DNA from: Gammaproteobacteria bacterium | GTDB lineage: Bacteria > Pseudomonadota > Gammaproteobacteria > Steroidobacterales > Steroidobacteraceae | Direction: 5' to 3' | Assembly (NCBI GenBank): GCA_009923475.1 | Contig: RFTM01000025.1 | Coordinates: 1 to 11,496 of the forward strand | DNA length: 11,496 bases | Part shown: positions 1-11,496 of the stretch, piece after piece | How positions within the stretch are numbered: the first letter of the stretch is position 1 | Layout: every line of letters begins with the position of its first letter | The notes under the pieces: generated by a model | The model's input: only the letters and a program-made list of their open reading frames with translations | Told to the model about the DNA's origin: nothing | The model's database searches: none | Program-made: the position numbers and the translations under genes

Positions 1-693
1 GATCACCTGCTCGCCGGACACGCTGCGCACACGGGTGCTCTTGACGCCGATGTGCTCGACCGTGCCCTCGATGTCGTCGACGCGCAGCCAATCGCCCTCG
101 ACGAAGGGCTTGTCGAGCGTGATGGACAGCGAGGCCAGCAGGTCGCCGAGTATGGTCTGCACGGCGAGCGCGATCGCGATGCCGCCGATGCCGAGGCCCG
201 CCACCAGGGCCGTGATGTTGACGCCGAGGTTGTCGAGGGCGAGCAGCAGCGCGAGCGCGAAGAGCACGATGCGCGCCACGAACATCAGCACGCTCACCGA
301 GCCGCTCTGGCGGGTGTCACCCTCGGCCTCGAGCCGCGCCTGCCGGTTGCGCAGCATGAACTCGATCATGGCGACGCCCCAGACCGCGGCCTGCAGCCAC
401 GCCACCACCACGATCACCGCCGTCGACGCCTTCTCGATGCGGTCGGGCAGCTCGAGGAAGCGCTCGCCCGCGTAGAGCGCCGCGACGAAGATCCACAAGG
501 GCCGCGTGCGCGTGATGAGCAGCAGCACGAGCTGCGCCCAAGGCGGCCGGTCCTCCTTGCGGATGCGGCGCACCCGCGCGATCACCAGCGCGCGGATGAG
601 CGGCAGCAGCACCAGCACGAGGGCGGCCGCAGCCGCAGCCGTCGCCCAAGCGCGCACCGTGTTGCCGAGAAAGACCTCCTCCAACCAACCCAT
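1..693 (-). CDS. MscS-family mechanosensitive ion channel, N-terminal 231 codons (C-terminus off window)
   Basis: Inner-membrane channel of the MscS family, which opens under membrane tension and releases solutes during hypo-osmotic shock. The reading frame is open from an ATG at 693 to base 1 without a stop, so the C-terminal cytoplasmic part is missing. Hydrophobic segments lie at about residues 15-40, 52-76, 91-114 and 133-153. They are followed by a Gly/Ala-rich segment at 158-190 (AGLGIGGIAIALAVQ) that matches the pore-lining TM3 of MscS. After it come LDKPFVEGDW and the start of the beta domain (IEGTVEHIG, TRVRSVSGEQVI), where the family usually continues into IPN. Five predicted segments make it longer than the three-helix E. 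coli MscS and closer to mid-sized family members. It starts 16 nt after the malQ stop with a good ribosome binding site, so co-transcription with the glycogen genes is likely. The family is clear; the subfamily and gating are not. Confidence 0.93.
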   Translation of the reverse strand, partial: MGWLEEVFLGNTVRAWATAAAAAALVLVLLPLIRALVIARVRRIRKEDRPPWAQLVLLLITRTRPLWIFVAALYAGERFLELPDRIEKASTAVIVVVAWLQAAVWGVAMIEFMLRNRQARLEAEGDTRQSGSVSVLMFVARIVLFALALLLALDNLGVNITALVAGLGIGGIAIALAVQTILGDLLASLSITLDKPFVEGDWLRVDDIEGTVEHIGVKSTRVRSVSGEQVI

Positions 694-699
694 CGATCG

Positions 700-706
700 C
701 CCTCCC
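700..706 (-). promoter_or_regulatory. Ribosome binding site of the MscS-like gene
   Basis: Read on the minus strand this is GGGAGGG. Its GGAGG core (701-705) lies 7 nt before the ATG at 693. It sits in the short gap after the malQ stop and fixes the start of the channel gene. It also indicates that the gene has its own initiation signal rather than depending only on coupling to malQ. Confidence 0.75.
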
Positions 707-709
707 CGC

Positions 710-2218
710 TCAGTCCGGCAGCGGCATGCCGTCGCGGCGATGCGCGCTGCAAAGGCCCGCGATCCGCTGCGCGATGTCCCCGGTCAGCTGCTGCGGCTCG
801 AACCGCCACTCCCAGCATCCCGAGGCGATGCCCGGCGTGTTCATGCGATGCCGGCCGTCGAGCCCGAGCAGGTCCTGCAACGGGATGATCGCCGTGTCCG
901 CCGCGCTCGCGCAGGCCGCGCGCACCAGGTCCCAGTGGACCTCGCTGCCGTCGGCGCCGAGATAGTCGCACAGATGCCGCCGCTCTTCCGCACCCGCGCC
1001 CGCCCACCAGCCGACGGTCGTGTCGTTGTCGTGCGTGCCGGTGTACACCACCGTGTCCGTCGCGAGGTTGTGCGGCAGGTGCGGGTTGTCGGCATCGCCG
1101 CCCCAGGCGAACTGCAGCACGCGCATGCCCGGAAAGCGGAAGCGACGGCGCAGCGCGTCGACGTCGGGCGTGATCACGCCCAGGTCCTCGGCGACGATGG
1201 GCAGCGTCCCGAGCGCGCGCTCCATAGCCTCGAACAGCGCCGCGCCCGGCCCGGGCACCCACTCGCCGCGCACCGCCGTCGGCTCCTCCGCCGCGATGCG
1301 CCAACAGGCGGCGAAGCCGCGGAAGTGGTCGATGCGCAGCAGGTCGAAGCGCTCGAGCTCGTGGCGCACGCGGGCCACCCACCACGCATGGCCGTCGGCG
1401 GCGTGCGCCTCCCACCGGTAGAGCGGGTTGCCCCAGCGCTGGCCGGTGGGGCTGAAGTAGTCCGGCGGCACGCCCGCGACCGCGACAGGCTCGCCGGCCG
1501 CGTCGAGCTCGAACAGCCGCTGATGCGCCCAGGCGTCGGCGCTGTGCGCGGCGACGAAGATGGGCGCGTCGCCGAACAGGCGGACGCCGCGCCGTCGCGC
1601 ATGGGCCCGCAACGCGGTCCATTGCCGGTCGAAGCGCCACTGCACGAAACGCCGGAACGCGAGGCGCGGAGCGAGCTGCGCGCGGGCGCGGGCCAGCGCC
1701 GCAGGGTCGCGGCGCGCGAGGCCGTCCGGCCATCGTTGCCACGGGCGGCCGGCCTGCGCCTCATCGAGCGCCGTGAAGAGCGCGTGGTCCTCGAGCCAAG
1801 CCGCATGACGCGCGCAGAACCCGTCGAAATCGCTGCGCGAGGCGCTGTCGGCCCCTCGCATGAAGCGGTCCGCGGCGATCTCGAGGCGCGACAGCCGCCA
1901 GACGGCGGTGGACGGATAGTCGACGCGCGTGGCGCTGAACGGCGCCGGCGGCAGCAGTTCATCGGGGCGCAGCCAGCCCTGCTGCGCGAGGTCCTCGAGG
2001 TCCACCAAGAGCGGGTTGCCGGCGAACGCCGAGGTGCTCGCGTACGGCGAGTTGCCGGGGCCGACGCCGCCCAGCGGCAACACCTGCCACCATCTTTGAC
2101 CGGCGTCCGCGAGCCACTCGACGAAGCGGCGCGCGCCGGCGCCGAGGTCGCCGCAACCGTGGGGACCCGGCAACGAGGTCGGGTGCAGCAGCACCCCGCA
2201 GGCGCGCGGCAGGTTCAA
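710..2218 (-). CDS. malQ: 4-alpha-glucanotransferase (amylomaltase, GH77)
   Basis: MalQ transfers alpha-1,4-glucan segments between maltodextrins and releases glucose. It thereby recycles the short chains that GlgX frees into chains GlgP can use, and it acts in the cytoplasm. With the TTG start the product is 502 residues, normal for the family. It opens with RACGVLLHPTSLPGPHG, the usual MalQ N-terminus, followed by WQVLPLGGVGPGNSPY (44-59). GH77 motifs are FGDAPIFVA (215-223), LLRIDHFRG with nucleophile D297, IVAEDLG with acid/base E344, and GTHDNDT with the third carboxylate D397. The TTG at 2218 overlaps the glgX stop and has GGAGG 7 nt upstream. An in-frame ATG at 2245 would add nine residues (MPGRAGGGR) that the family does not normally have and has poor spacing to any Shine-Dalgarno sequence. 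Family identity is secure; the start is likely but not proven. Confidence 0.95.
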   Translation of the reverse strand: MNLPRACGVLLHPTSLPGPHGCGDLGAGARRFVEWLADAGQRWWQVLPLGGVGPGNSPYASTSAFAGNPLLVDLEDLAQQGWLRPDELLPPAPFSATRVDYPSTAVWRLSRLEIAADRFMRGADSASRSDFDGFCARHAAWLEDHALFTALDEAQAGRPWQRWPDGLARRDPAALARARAQLAPRLAFRRFVQWRFDRQWTALRAHARRRGVRLFGDAPIFVAAHSADAWAHQRLFELDAAGEPVAVAGVPPDYFSPTGQRWGNPLYRWEAHAADGHAWWVARVRHELERFDLLRIDHFRGFAACWRIAAEEPTAVRGEWVPGPGAALFEAMERALGTLPIVAEDLGVITPDVDALRRRFRFPGMRVLQFAWGGDADNPHLPHNLATDTVVYTGTHDNDTTVGWWAGAGAEERRHLCDYLGADGSEVHWDLVRAACASAADTAIIPLQDLLGLDGRHRMNTPGIASGCWEWRFEPQQLTGDIAQRIAGLCSAHRRDGMPLPD

Positions 2219-4239
2219 ACGACCGCCTCCAGCACGACCAGGCATCCGTCCTCGACGCTGAATCCACCTTCGCGGTCGGCTCCGATCTCCGGCTCCTGCG
2301 GCAGACCTTCGGGCAGCGCGCTGTCGAGCCGCAGCGACCAGCGCCCCGGCGGCAGTCGGAAGACCCGCGCGCCGGGTCCGGCGTTGACCAGCAGCAGCAA
2401 GGCGCCGCGGCGCGGACCCGCATCGCGCCCCGGTCGTCCGATCAGCACCATGAGCGTCCGGTCCGAGGCATGCCAAGCGTCGGCATCGAGCGGCCGGCCG
2501 TCGGCGTCGGCCCAGGACACGTCGCGCAGGTCCTCGCCGTCGGGCTCGCCGTCGTACCAACGGTCGGCGAAGGGCAGCCGCTCGCGGCGCAAGCGCGCGA
2601 CGCGCGCGACGAAGGCGGCGAGCGGACCGTCGGCCCGCTCCCAATCCAGCCAACTGGTGGCGTTGTCCTGGCAGTAGGGGTTGTTGTTGCCCTGCTGCGT
2701 ATGGCCGAGCTCGGCGCCCGCGGCGAGCATCGGCGTGCCCTGCGCGAGCAGCAGCGTCGCGAGCAGGGCGCGCTGCGCCCGCGCCCGCGCCCGGAGCACG
2801 CCCGGGTCGTCGGTCTCGCCGTCGACGCCGAAATCAGTGCCGTGCTCGTGGGCATGGCCGTCGCGGTTGCCCTCGCCGTTGGCCTCGTTGCGCCGATGGC
2901 GGTAGGTGACGAGGTCGCGCAGCGTGAAGCCGTCGTGCGAGACGACATAGTTGAGCGAATCGCAGGGGTCGCGGCCCGGGCGGTGGAAGATGTCGCTGGA
3001 CGCGCACAGCCGTCGCGCGAACTCGCCGCGCGTGGCTTCGCGACGCAGCCACCAGCGCCGCATGTCGTCGCGGAACCGGTCGTTCCATTCGGACCAACCG
3101 GCGGGAAAGGCGCCGAGCTGGTAGCCGCCCGGGCCGACGTCCCAAGGCTCGGCGATGAGCCGCAGGCCATTGAGCAGCGGATCCTGGGCGATGGCCTGGA
3201 ACAGCGGCGCGCGCGGCGAATAGCCGTGCTCGTCGCGCGCCAACGCCGGCGCCAGGTCGAAACGGAAACCGTCGACGCCCATCTCGCCCGCCCAGAAGCG
3301 CAGGCTGTCCATCACGAACTGCAACACCCGCGGCCGCCGCAGGTCGAGCACGTTGCCGCAGCCGGAGTCGTTCACGTAGCGCCCCGGATCCTCGGGCTTG
3401 AGGCGGTACCACGACGCGTTGTCGAGGCCGCGCCAGGACAGCGTCGGTCCGTGCTCGTCGCTCTCGCAGGTGTGGTTGAACACCACGTCGAGGATCACCT
3501 CGATGCCGGCGTCGTGCAGCGCGCGCACCATCGAGCGGAACTCCTCGCGCACGGCGCGACCGTCGCCCCGGGCGGCCGCGTAGCGGGGCTCCGGGCAGAA
3601 GAAGCCGAGCGTGTTGTAACCCCAATGATTGACGAGGCCGCGCGCCGTGAGGGCGGGCTCGTCCATGTGCTGCGCCACGGGCAGCAGGCTCACCGCCGTG
3701 ACACCGATGCGCTGCAGGTGGCCGATCGCAGCGGGATGCGCGAGCCCGGCATAGGTGCCGCGCAGCGCCTCCGGGACCTGCGGATGCCGCCGGGTGAACC
3801 CCTTGACGTGCAGTTCGTAGAGCACGAGGTCCTCGCGCGCATGCAGCGGACGGTGGCGCGGCGGCGGCGCGGCCTCGTCGTGGACCACGCGCGCCAGCGG
3901 CATCCCGCCGGGCGACAGGACGATCTCGCGCGCCCAAGGATCGAGCAGCACCCGTTCCCCGTCGAAGCGCTGCCCTTCCTCGGGCCGCCACGGCCCGTAG
4001 GCGCGCAAGCCGTAGACGAGGCCCGGCCCGACGCCGGACAGGCGTCCGTGCCAGACATCGCGGCTGCGCCCCGGCAGCGGCAGGCGCCAGAGTTCGCGCT
4101 CGCCCGCCTCATCGAAACCGCAGACCTCGATGCGCTCCGCATGCGCGGAGAACACCGCGAATTCGACGCCCGCGCCGTCCCATCGGGCGCCCATCGGCGA
4201 CGGCCGACCGGGCTCGATCCGGGGTGTCGCGCCGTTCAT
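2215..4239 (-). CDS. glgX: Glycogen debranching enzyme GlgX (GH13, isoamylase type)
   Basis: GlgX hydrolyses the alpha-1,6 linkages of short stubs left when phosphorylase has trimmed the outer chains. It releases maltotetraose-sized oligosaccharides, which suit the MalQ encoded next. The product is 674 residues against 657 in E. coli. An N-terminal CBM48-like domain lies at about 13-100 ([32 protein letters not shown]), then the GH13 barrel with DVVFNHT (251-257), GFRFDLA with nucleophile D328, IAEPWD with acid/base E364, and VSHDGF with D436. [10 protein letters not shown] (517-526) and the C-terminal beta domain follow. The ATG at 4239 shares ATGA with the glgB stop; no strong Shine-Dalgarno precedes it, so translation is probably coupled. 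Upstream in-frame starts would lie inside glgB and add unrelated sequence. One oddity is A509 in the AAGAELGH loop, where E. coli GlgX has Asp in LAGDEHGH. Confidence 0.96.
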   Translation of the reverse strand: MNGATPRIEPGRPSPMGARWDGAGVEFAVFSAHAERIEVCGFDEAGERELWRLPLPGRSRDVWHGRLSGVGPGLVYGLRAYGPWRPEEGQRFDGERVLLDPWAREIVLSPGGMPLARVVHDEAAPPPRHRPLHAREDLVLYELHVKGFTRRHPQVPEALRGTYAGLAHPAAIGHLQRIGVTAVSLLPVAQHMDEPALTARGLVNHWGYNTLGFFCPEPRYAAARGDGRAVREEFRSMVRALHDAGIEVILDVVFNHTCESDEHGPTLSWRGLDNASWYRLKPEDPGRYVNDSGCGNVLDLRRPRVLQFVMDSLRFWAGEMGVDGFRFDLAPALARDEHGYSPRAPLFQAIAQDPLLNGLRLIAEPWDVGPGGYQLGAFPAGWSEWNDRFRDDMRRWWLRREATRGEFARRLCASSDIFHRPGRDPCDSLNYVVSHDGFTLRDLVTYRHRRNEANGEGNRDGHAHEHGTDFGVDGETDDPGVLRARARAQRALLATLLLAQGTPMLAAGAELGHTQQGNNNPYCQDNATSWLDWERADGPLAAFVARVARLRRERLPFADRWYDGEPDGEDLRDVSWADADGRPLDADAWHASDRTLMVLIGRPGRDAGPRRGALLLLVNAGPGARVFRLPPGRWSLRLDSALPEGLPQEPEIGADREGGFSVEDGCLVVLEAVV
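2226..2230 (-). promoter_or_regulatory. Ribosome binding site of malQ, inside the end of glgX
   Basis: GGAGG on the minus strand lies 7 nt before the TTG at 2218 and is read through as the last codons of glgX. It is the main reason, besides the protein N-terminus, to choose TTG over the upstream ATG at 2245. Confidence 0.7.
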
Positions 4240-6418
4240 GGCAGCCGCTCGAGGAACACCGTCGCGAGCGGCGGCAGCGTCAGCACGACGCTGCAGGGCC
4301 GGCCGTGCGCGCCCACCGCCTCGGCGCGCGCCTCGCCGAACGGCGTCCCCTGGTCGCTGCCACCGTAGTGGCGCGAGTCGGTGTTGAGCGCCTCGCGCCA
4401 CACGCCGTCCCGCGGCACGCCGACCCGGTAGCCATGATGCACGGTCGGCGTGAGGTTGCAGACCACGAGCAGCGTGTCGTCGGCAGACCGGCCATGGCGC
4501 AGGAAGGTGTAGACGGACGCGTCACGCGCGCCGGCGTCGATCCACTCGAAACCGCCCGGCTCGCCGTCGCGCTGGTGCAGCGCGCCCCGGCCGCGATAGA
4601 GCCGGTTCAGGTCGCGCACCAGGCGCTGCACGCCGGCATGCGCGGGCTGGTCGAGCAGCGCCCAGTCCAGCGACGAATCGTGGTCCCACTCGCGCGGCTG
4701 CGCGGACTCGCAGCCCATGAAGAGCAGCTTGCGGCCCGGATGCCCGAACATGAACCCGAGGTAGGCGCGCAGGTTGGCGAAGCGCTGCCACGGGTCCCCC
4801 GGCATGCGGCCGAGCAGCGAGCCCTTGCCGTGCACCACCTCGTCGTGGCTGATCGGCAGCGTGAAATGCTCGCTGAAGGCGTACACGAGGCCGAAGGTCA
4901 TCTCGTCGTGGTGCCATCGCCGGTGCACCGGGTCGCGCGCGATGTAGCGCAGCGTGTCGTTCATCCAGCCCATGTTCCACTTGTGGTGGAAGCCGAGCCC
5001 GCCCGCATGCACGGGCTGCGTCACGCCCGGGAAGGCCGTCGACTCCTCGGCGATGGTCACCGCCTGCGGACGCTGCGCGCCCACGACCTCGTTGACCTCG
5101 CGCAGGAACGCGATGGCCTCGAGGTTCTCGCGGCCGCCGTGCACGTTCGGCACCCACTCGCCCTCGCGTCGGCTGTAGTCCCGGTAGAGCATCGACGCCA
5201 CGGCATCCACCCGCAGCCCGTCGGCGCCGAAGCGTTCCAGCCAGTAGAGCGCGTTGCCGACGAGGAAGTTGCGCACCTCGCGCCGCCCGAAATTGAAGAT
5301 GAGCGTGCCCCAGTCGGGATGCGAGCCCTCGCGCGGGTCGGCGTGCTCGTAGAGCGCCGTGCCGTCGAAGCGCGCGAGGCCATGCGCATCGGCGGGGAAA
5401 TGCGCCGGCACCCAATCGAGGATGACGCCGAGCCCCGCGGCATGCGCGCGCGCGATGAAGCGGCGCAGGCCCATGGGCTCGCCGTGCCGTGCGGTCGGCG
5501 CGTAGAGCCCGGTCGGCTGGTAGCCCCAGGAGCCGTCGAAGGGATGCTCGCTGACCGGCAGCAGCTCGATGTGCGTGAAGCCGAGGTCCACGACGTAGGG
5601 GATCAGCTCGTCCGCGAGCGCATCCCAATCTTTGAACGGCCGCTGCGGATCGCCGTCGCGGCGCCACGATGCGGCATGCACCTCGTAGATGCTGAACGGC
5701 GCGTCGTGGGCGTTGGCGAGCCGCCGGCCCTCGTCCGGCGGCACCGGCGGCGGCAGCGCCGCGACGATGCTGGCGGTGGCCGGCCGCAGCTCCGCGCGCC
5801 GCGCATAAGGGTCCGCTTTCTGGGGCAGCACGGTCCCGTCGCGGGCGCGGACCTCGAACTTGTAGCGCGCGCCCGGGCCCACGCCCGGCAGGAAGACCTC
5901 CCACACGCCGCAGCCCGGATGCCGTCGCATCGGGAAGCGGCGGCCGTCCCAGTGGTTGAAATCGCCCACCACGCTGACGCGCGAGGCATCAGGCGCCCAT
6001 ACCGAGAAACGCGTGCCCGCGACGCCGAGGCAGCTCGCGGGCTCCGCGCCCAGGGCTTCGTAGGGCCGCCGATGGCTGCCTTCGGCGAGCAGCCAAAGAT
6101 CGAGGTCGCCGAGCAGCGGCGGGAACCGGTAAGGGTCCTCGAGCAGGTCGGTCTCGCCGCTGCGCCACCGCACCTGCAGGCGATAGGACTCCGCCTGCTC
6201 GCCGGGGATCAGGCCCTCGAAAAACCCCGCCGGGTCGCGCAGGCCGAGCTCGCCGCAGGGCGAGCCGTCATCGGCGCAGACCGCCGTGACGCGGGATGCG
6301 CCCGGCAGGAAGGCGCGCAGCGCGCAGAGGCCGCCCGCGGCGCGATGCGGCCCGAGGACCGCGAACGGATCGCCATGACGGCCCTCGCAGATCGCCGCGA
6401 CTTCGGCGGACGACGCGT

Positions 6419-6422
<4 letters not shown>
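4236..6422 (-). CDS. glgB: 1,4-alpha-glucan branching enzyme (GH13)
   Basis: GlgB cuts an alpha-1,4 chain and reattaches the piece by an alpha-1,6 bond, creating the branches of glycogen. The product is 728 residues, the same length as I recall for E. coli GlgB, and colinear with it. An N-terminal domain opens with [13 protein letters not shown] (14-26). A CBM48 domain spans about 125-230 ([20 protein letters not shown]). The catalytic barrel follows with DWVPAHFP (336-343), [10 protein letters not shown] with nucleophile D406, TIAEEST with acid/base E459, and [14 protein letters not shown] with D527. The C-terminal domain ends [15 protein letters not shown]. The GTG at 6422 forms a GTGA overlap with the glgP stop and has no recognisable Shine-Dalgarno, so coupling is likely. 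The GTG gives the standard N-terminus; the longer open frame upstream is only a shadow of glgP. Oddity: residues 570-574 read GCESA, where E. coli has GNEFA. Confidence 0.97.
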
Positions 6423-8845
<2,423 letters not shown>

Positions 8846-8886
8846 GGCGTACGGTGAAGATGCGTAACGGAGCCGTGTCGGAGGAC

Positions 8887-8893
8887 TATCATA
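8887..8893. promoter_or_regulatory. Overlapping divergent -10-like boxes
   Basis: The plus strand reads TATCAT at 8887-8892, and the minus strand reads TATGAT across 8893-8888. Each matches the sigma-70 consensus TATAAT at five of six bases. At the usual distances the glgC transcript would begin near 8899 and the glgP transcript near 8881, leaving leaders of about 35 nt each. The -35 positions on both strands are poor matches (about GTAACG for glgC, GGGTCG for glgP), so an activator or another sigma factor may be involved. Prediction from sequence only. Confidence 0.35.
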
Positions 8894-8896
8894 CTT

Positions 8897-8916
8897 GGGT
8901 TCGGCGCCACCGACCC
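8897..8916 (+). promoter_or_regulatory. Imperfect inverted repeat in the glgC leader
   Basis: GGGTTCGG (8897-8904) can pair with CCGACCC (8910-8916) across the loop CGCCA, giving seven pairs with one bulged T. It falls at the predicted 5' end of the glgC transcript and just before its ribosome binding site. It could be an RNA hairpin, a protein operator or chance pairing in GC-rich DNA. Confidence 0.3.
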
Positions 8917-8921
8917 GCCCC

Positions 8922-8926
8922 GGGAG
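8922..8926 (+). promoter_or_regulatory. Ribosome binding site of glgC
   Basis: GGGAG lies 7 nt before the ATG at 8934. It supports this start over an in-frame TTG at 8895, which has a GGAGG at 8880-8884 but 10 nt away and would add thirteen residues ([13 protein letters not shown]) with no counterpart in the E. coli enzyme. Confidence 0.65.
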
Positions 8927-8933
8927 ACCCGCG

Positions 8934-10202
8934 ATGATCTCCAACGACCTCGCCACCAGCCTCGACCTTCCCCGTCGCGCGGTGGCGCTCGTGCTCGCCG
9001 GCGGACGCGGCAGCCGCCTGCTCAACCTCACCGACCGCCGCGCCAAGCCGGCGGTCTATTTCGGCGGCAAGTTCCGCATCATCGACTTCGCGCTCTCCAA
9101 CTGCCTCAACTCCGGCATCCGTCGCATCGGCGTGCTGACGCAGTACAAGAGCCACAGCCTGATGCGCCACATCCAGCGCGGCTGGGGCTACCTCAAGGGC
9201 GAACTCAATGAATTCGTCGACGTGATGCCGGCGCAGCAGCGGCTCGACGAGTCGAACTGGTACCAGGGCACGGCCGACGCCGTCCACCAGAACCACGACA
9301 TCATCAACAGCTTCCGCAGCAAGTACCTCGTGGTGCTGGCGGGCGACCACATCTACAAGATGAACTACGCGCTGGCGCTCGCCGACCACGTGAAGCACGG
9401 CCGCGAGGTCACGGTCGCCTGCATCGAAGTGCCGCGGCGCGACGCCACCGCCTTCGGCGTGATGGCGGTCGACGGCGACGACGTCATCACCGACTTCGTC
9501 GAGAAGCCGCACGACCCGCCCACCATCCCCGGCAAGCCCGACCGCTCGCTCGCCAGCATGGGCGTGTACATCTTCAACACCGACTGGCTGCTCAGGGAGC
9601 TCGCGCGCGACGCCGACGACCCGCAGTCCAGCCACGATTTCGGCAAGGACATCATCCCCAAGGCCGTGCGCGAGCGCCGCGCCGTGGCGCACCGCTTCGA
9701 GGACAGCGCGGTCGGCACGCGCGAGGGCGAGCCGCCCTACTGGCGCGACGTCGGCACCATCGACGCCTATTGGGACGCCAACATCGACCTCACCGCCACC
9801 GACCCGCAGCTCAACCTCTACGACGACCGCTGGCCGATCTGGACCTACCAGCCGCAGCTGCCGCCGGCGAAGTTCGTGCACAACATGGGCGACCGGCGCG
9901 GCGTCGCCATCGAGTCGCTGGTGTCGGGCGGCTGCATCGTCTCGGGCCACGTCGAACGCTCGCTGATGTTCTCGGGGGTGCGCGTGCACTCCTATTCGCA
10001 CGTGCACTGGAGCGTGCTGCTGCCGAACGTGCAGGTCGGGCGCGGCGCGCGCGTGACGCGGGCGGTCGTCGACCGCGGCTGCTTCATCCCCGACGGCATG
10101 GTCATCGGCGAGGATCCCGAGCACGACGCCAAGCGCTTCGTCTGCACCGACACCGGCATCACCCTCGTCACCCGCGAGATGCTGCAACGCCTCGGCGCCT
10201 GA
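8934..10202 (+). CDS. glgC: Glucose-1-phosphate adenylyltransferase (ADP-glucose pyrophosphorylase)
   Basis: GlgC makes ADP-glucose and pyrophosphate from ATP and glucose-1-phosphate, the controlled first step of bacterial glycogen synthesis. The product is 422 residues against 431 in E. coli. The nucleotidyltransferase domain carries LAGGRGSRL (21-29), [19 protein letters not shown] (38-56), WYQGTADAV with Y110, LAGDHIYK with D138, and FVEKP with K191. These three residues correspond to E. coli Y114, D142 and K195. The C-terminal part (about 300-422) has the left-handed beta-helix style with [10 protein letters not shown] and GMVIGEDPE. At the E. coli activator lysine K39 this protein has R35, in the context [14 protein letters not shown], as I recall for the Agrobacterium enzyme, whose activators are fructose-6-phosphate and pyruvate. 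Its own activator may therefore differ from fructose-1,6-bisphosphate; this is inference. It leads the rightward unit, with glgA 10 nt downstream. Confidence 0.97.
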   Translation: MISNDLATSLDLPRRAVALVLAGGRGSRLLNLTDRRAKPAVYFGGKFRIIDFALSNCLNSGIRRIGVLTQYKSHSLMRHIQRGWGYLKGELNEFVDVMPAQQRLDESNWYQGTADAVHQNHDIINSFRSKYLVVLAGDHIYKMNYALALADHVKHGREVTVACIEVPRRDATAFGVMAVDGDDVITDFVEKPHDPPTIPGKPDRSLASMGVYIFNTDWLLRELARDADDPQSSHDFGKDIIPKAVRERRAVAHRFEDSAVGTREGEPPYWRDVGTIDAYWDANIDLTATDPQLNLYDDRWPIWTYQPQLPPAKFVHNMGDRRGVAIESLVSGGCIVSGHVERSLMFSGVRVHSYSHVHWSVLLPNVQVGRGARVTRAVVDRGCFIPDGMVIGEDPEHDAKRFVCTDTGITLVTREMLQRLGA

Positions 10203-10212
10203 GACCTCCCCG

Positions 10213-11496
<1,284 letters not shown>

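Larger units (their letters stand above)
8846..8933. promoter_or_regulatory. Divergent intergenic control region between glgP and glgC
   Basis: These 88 bp separate the glgP start (minus) from the glgC start (plus) and must hold the promoters of both units unless they are driven from further away. The region contains the only clearly AT-rich pocket I noticed in the window (8885-8897), overlapping -10-like boxes, an imperfect inverted repeat at 8897-8916 and the glgC ribosome binding site at 8922-8926. I found no convincing -35 box on either strand and no operator I can name. Confidence 0.6.

Noticed and set aside
694..709. Possible terminator between malQ and the channel gene
   Set aside because: The 16-nt gap holds the ribosome binding site and no stem followed by a T run.
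506..4368. Long plus-strand frames (506-2677 and 2470-4368) opposite malQ and glgX
   Set aside because: The sense-strand genes have complete catalytic motifs, while the antisense products have none and no convincing start signal.
8895..8933. Alternative TTG start of glgC at 8895
   Set aside because: It has GGAGG 10 nt upstream, but it would lie before the predicted transcript start, and the added residues have no family counterpart. The ATG at 8934 has a better-spaced site.

Overview
The window is a nearly gap-free, very GC-rich stretch of a bacterial chromosome that carries a complete set of classical glycogen genes. The proteins are colinear with the E. coli Glg enzymes. The strong G/C preference at third codon positions and the GlgC and MalQ sequence style suggest a betaproteobacterium, perhaps a Burkholderiales relative. 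That placement is an inference from sequence style and was not tested by a tree.

Layout. Two transcription units diverge from an 88-bp intergenic region (8846-8933). Leftward on the minus strand run glgP (glycogen phosphorylase), glgB (branching enzyme), glgX (debranching enzyme), malQ (4-alpha-glucanotransferase) and the first 231 codons of an MscS-type mechanosensitive channel, which leaves the window at base 1. Each of the three junctions from glgP to malQ is a stop/start overlap, with GTG, ATG and TTG start codons in turn. The channel gene starts 16 nt after the malQ stop with its own strong ribosome binding site, so all five genes look like one operon. Rightward on the plus strand run glgC (ADP-glucose pyrophosphorylase) and, 10 nt later, glgA (ADP-glucose glycogen synthase), which is cut by the window end after 428 codons.

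Function. GlgC makes ADP-glucose from ATP and glucose-1-phosphate, GlgA polymerises it, and GlgB adds alpha-1,6 branches. GlgP phosphorolyses the outer chains to glucose-1-phosphate, GlgX removes the short stubs left on the limit dextrin, and MalQ recycles the released maltodextrins. The two committed synthesis enzymes are therefore divergent from the degradation genes, while the branching enzyme travels with degradation. All active-site residues that could be placed are intact.

Novelty. No mobile element, CRISPR array, RNA gene or phage-like gene is visible, and I do not see an undescribed system. The points worth a second look are the channel at the end of the glycogen operon, the compact divergent control region with overlapping -10-like boxes and a possible leader hairpin, the Arg in GlgC where E. 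coli has its activator lysine, a PPPP motif directly after the GlgP start, and non-consensus residues in conserved loops of GlgB and GlgX.
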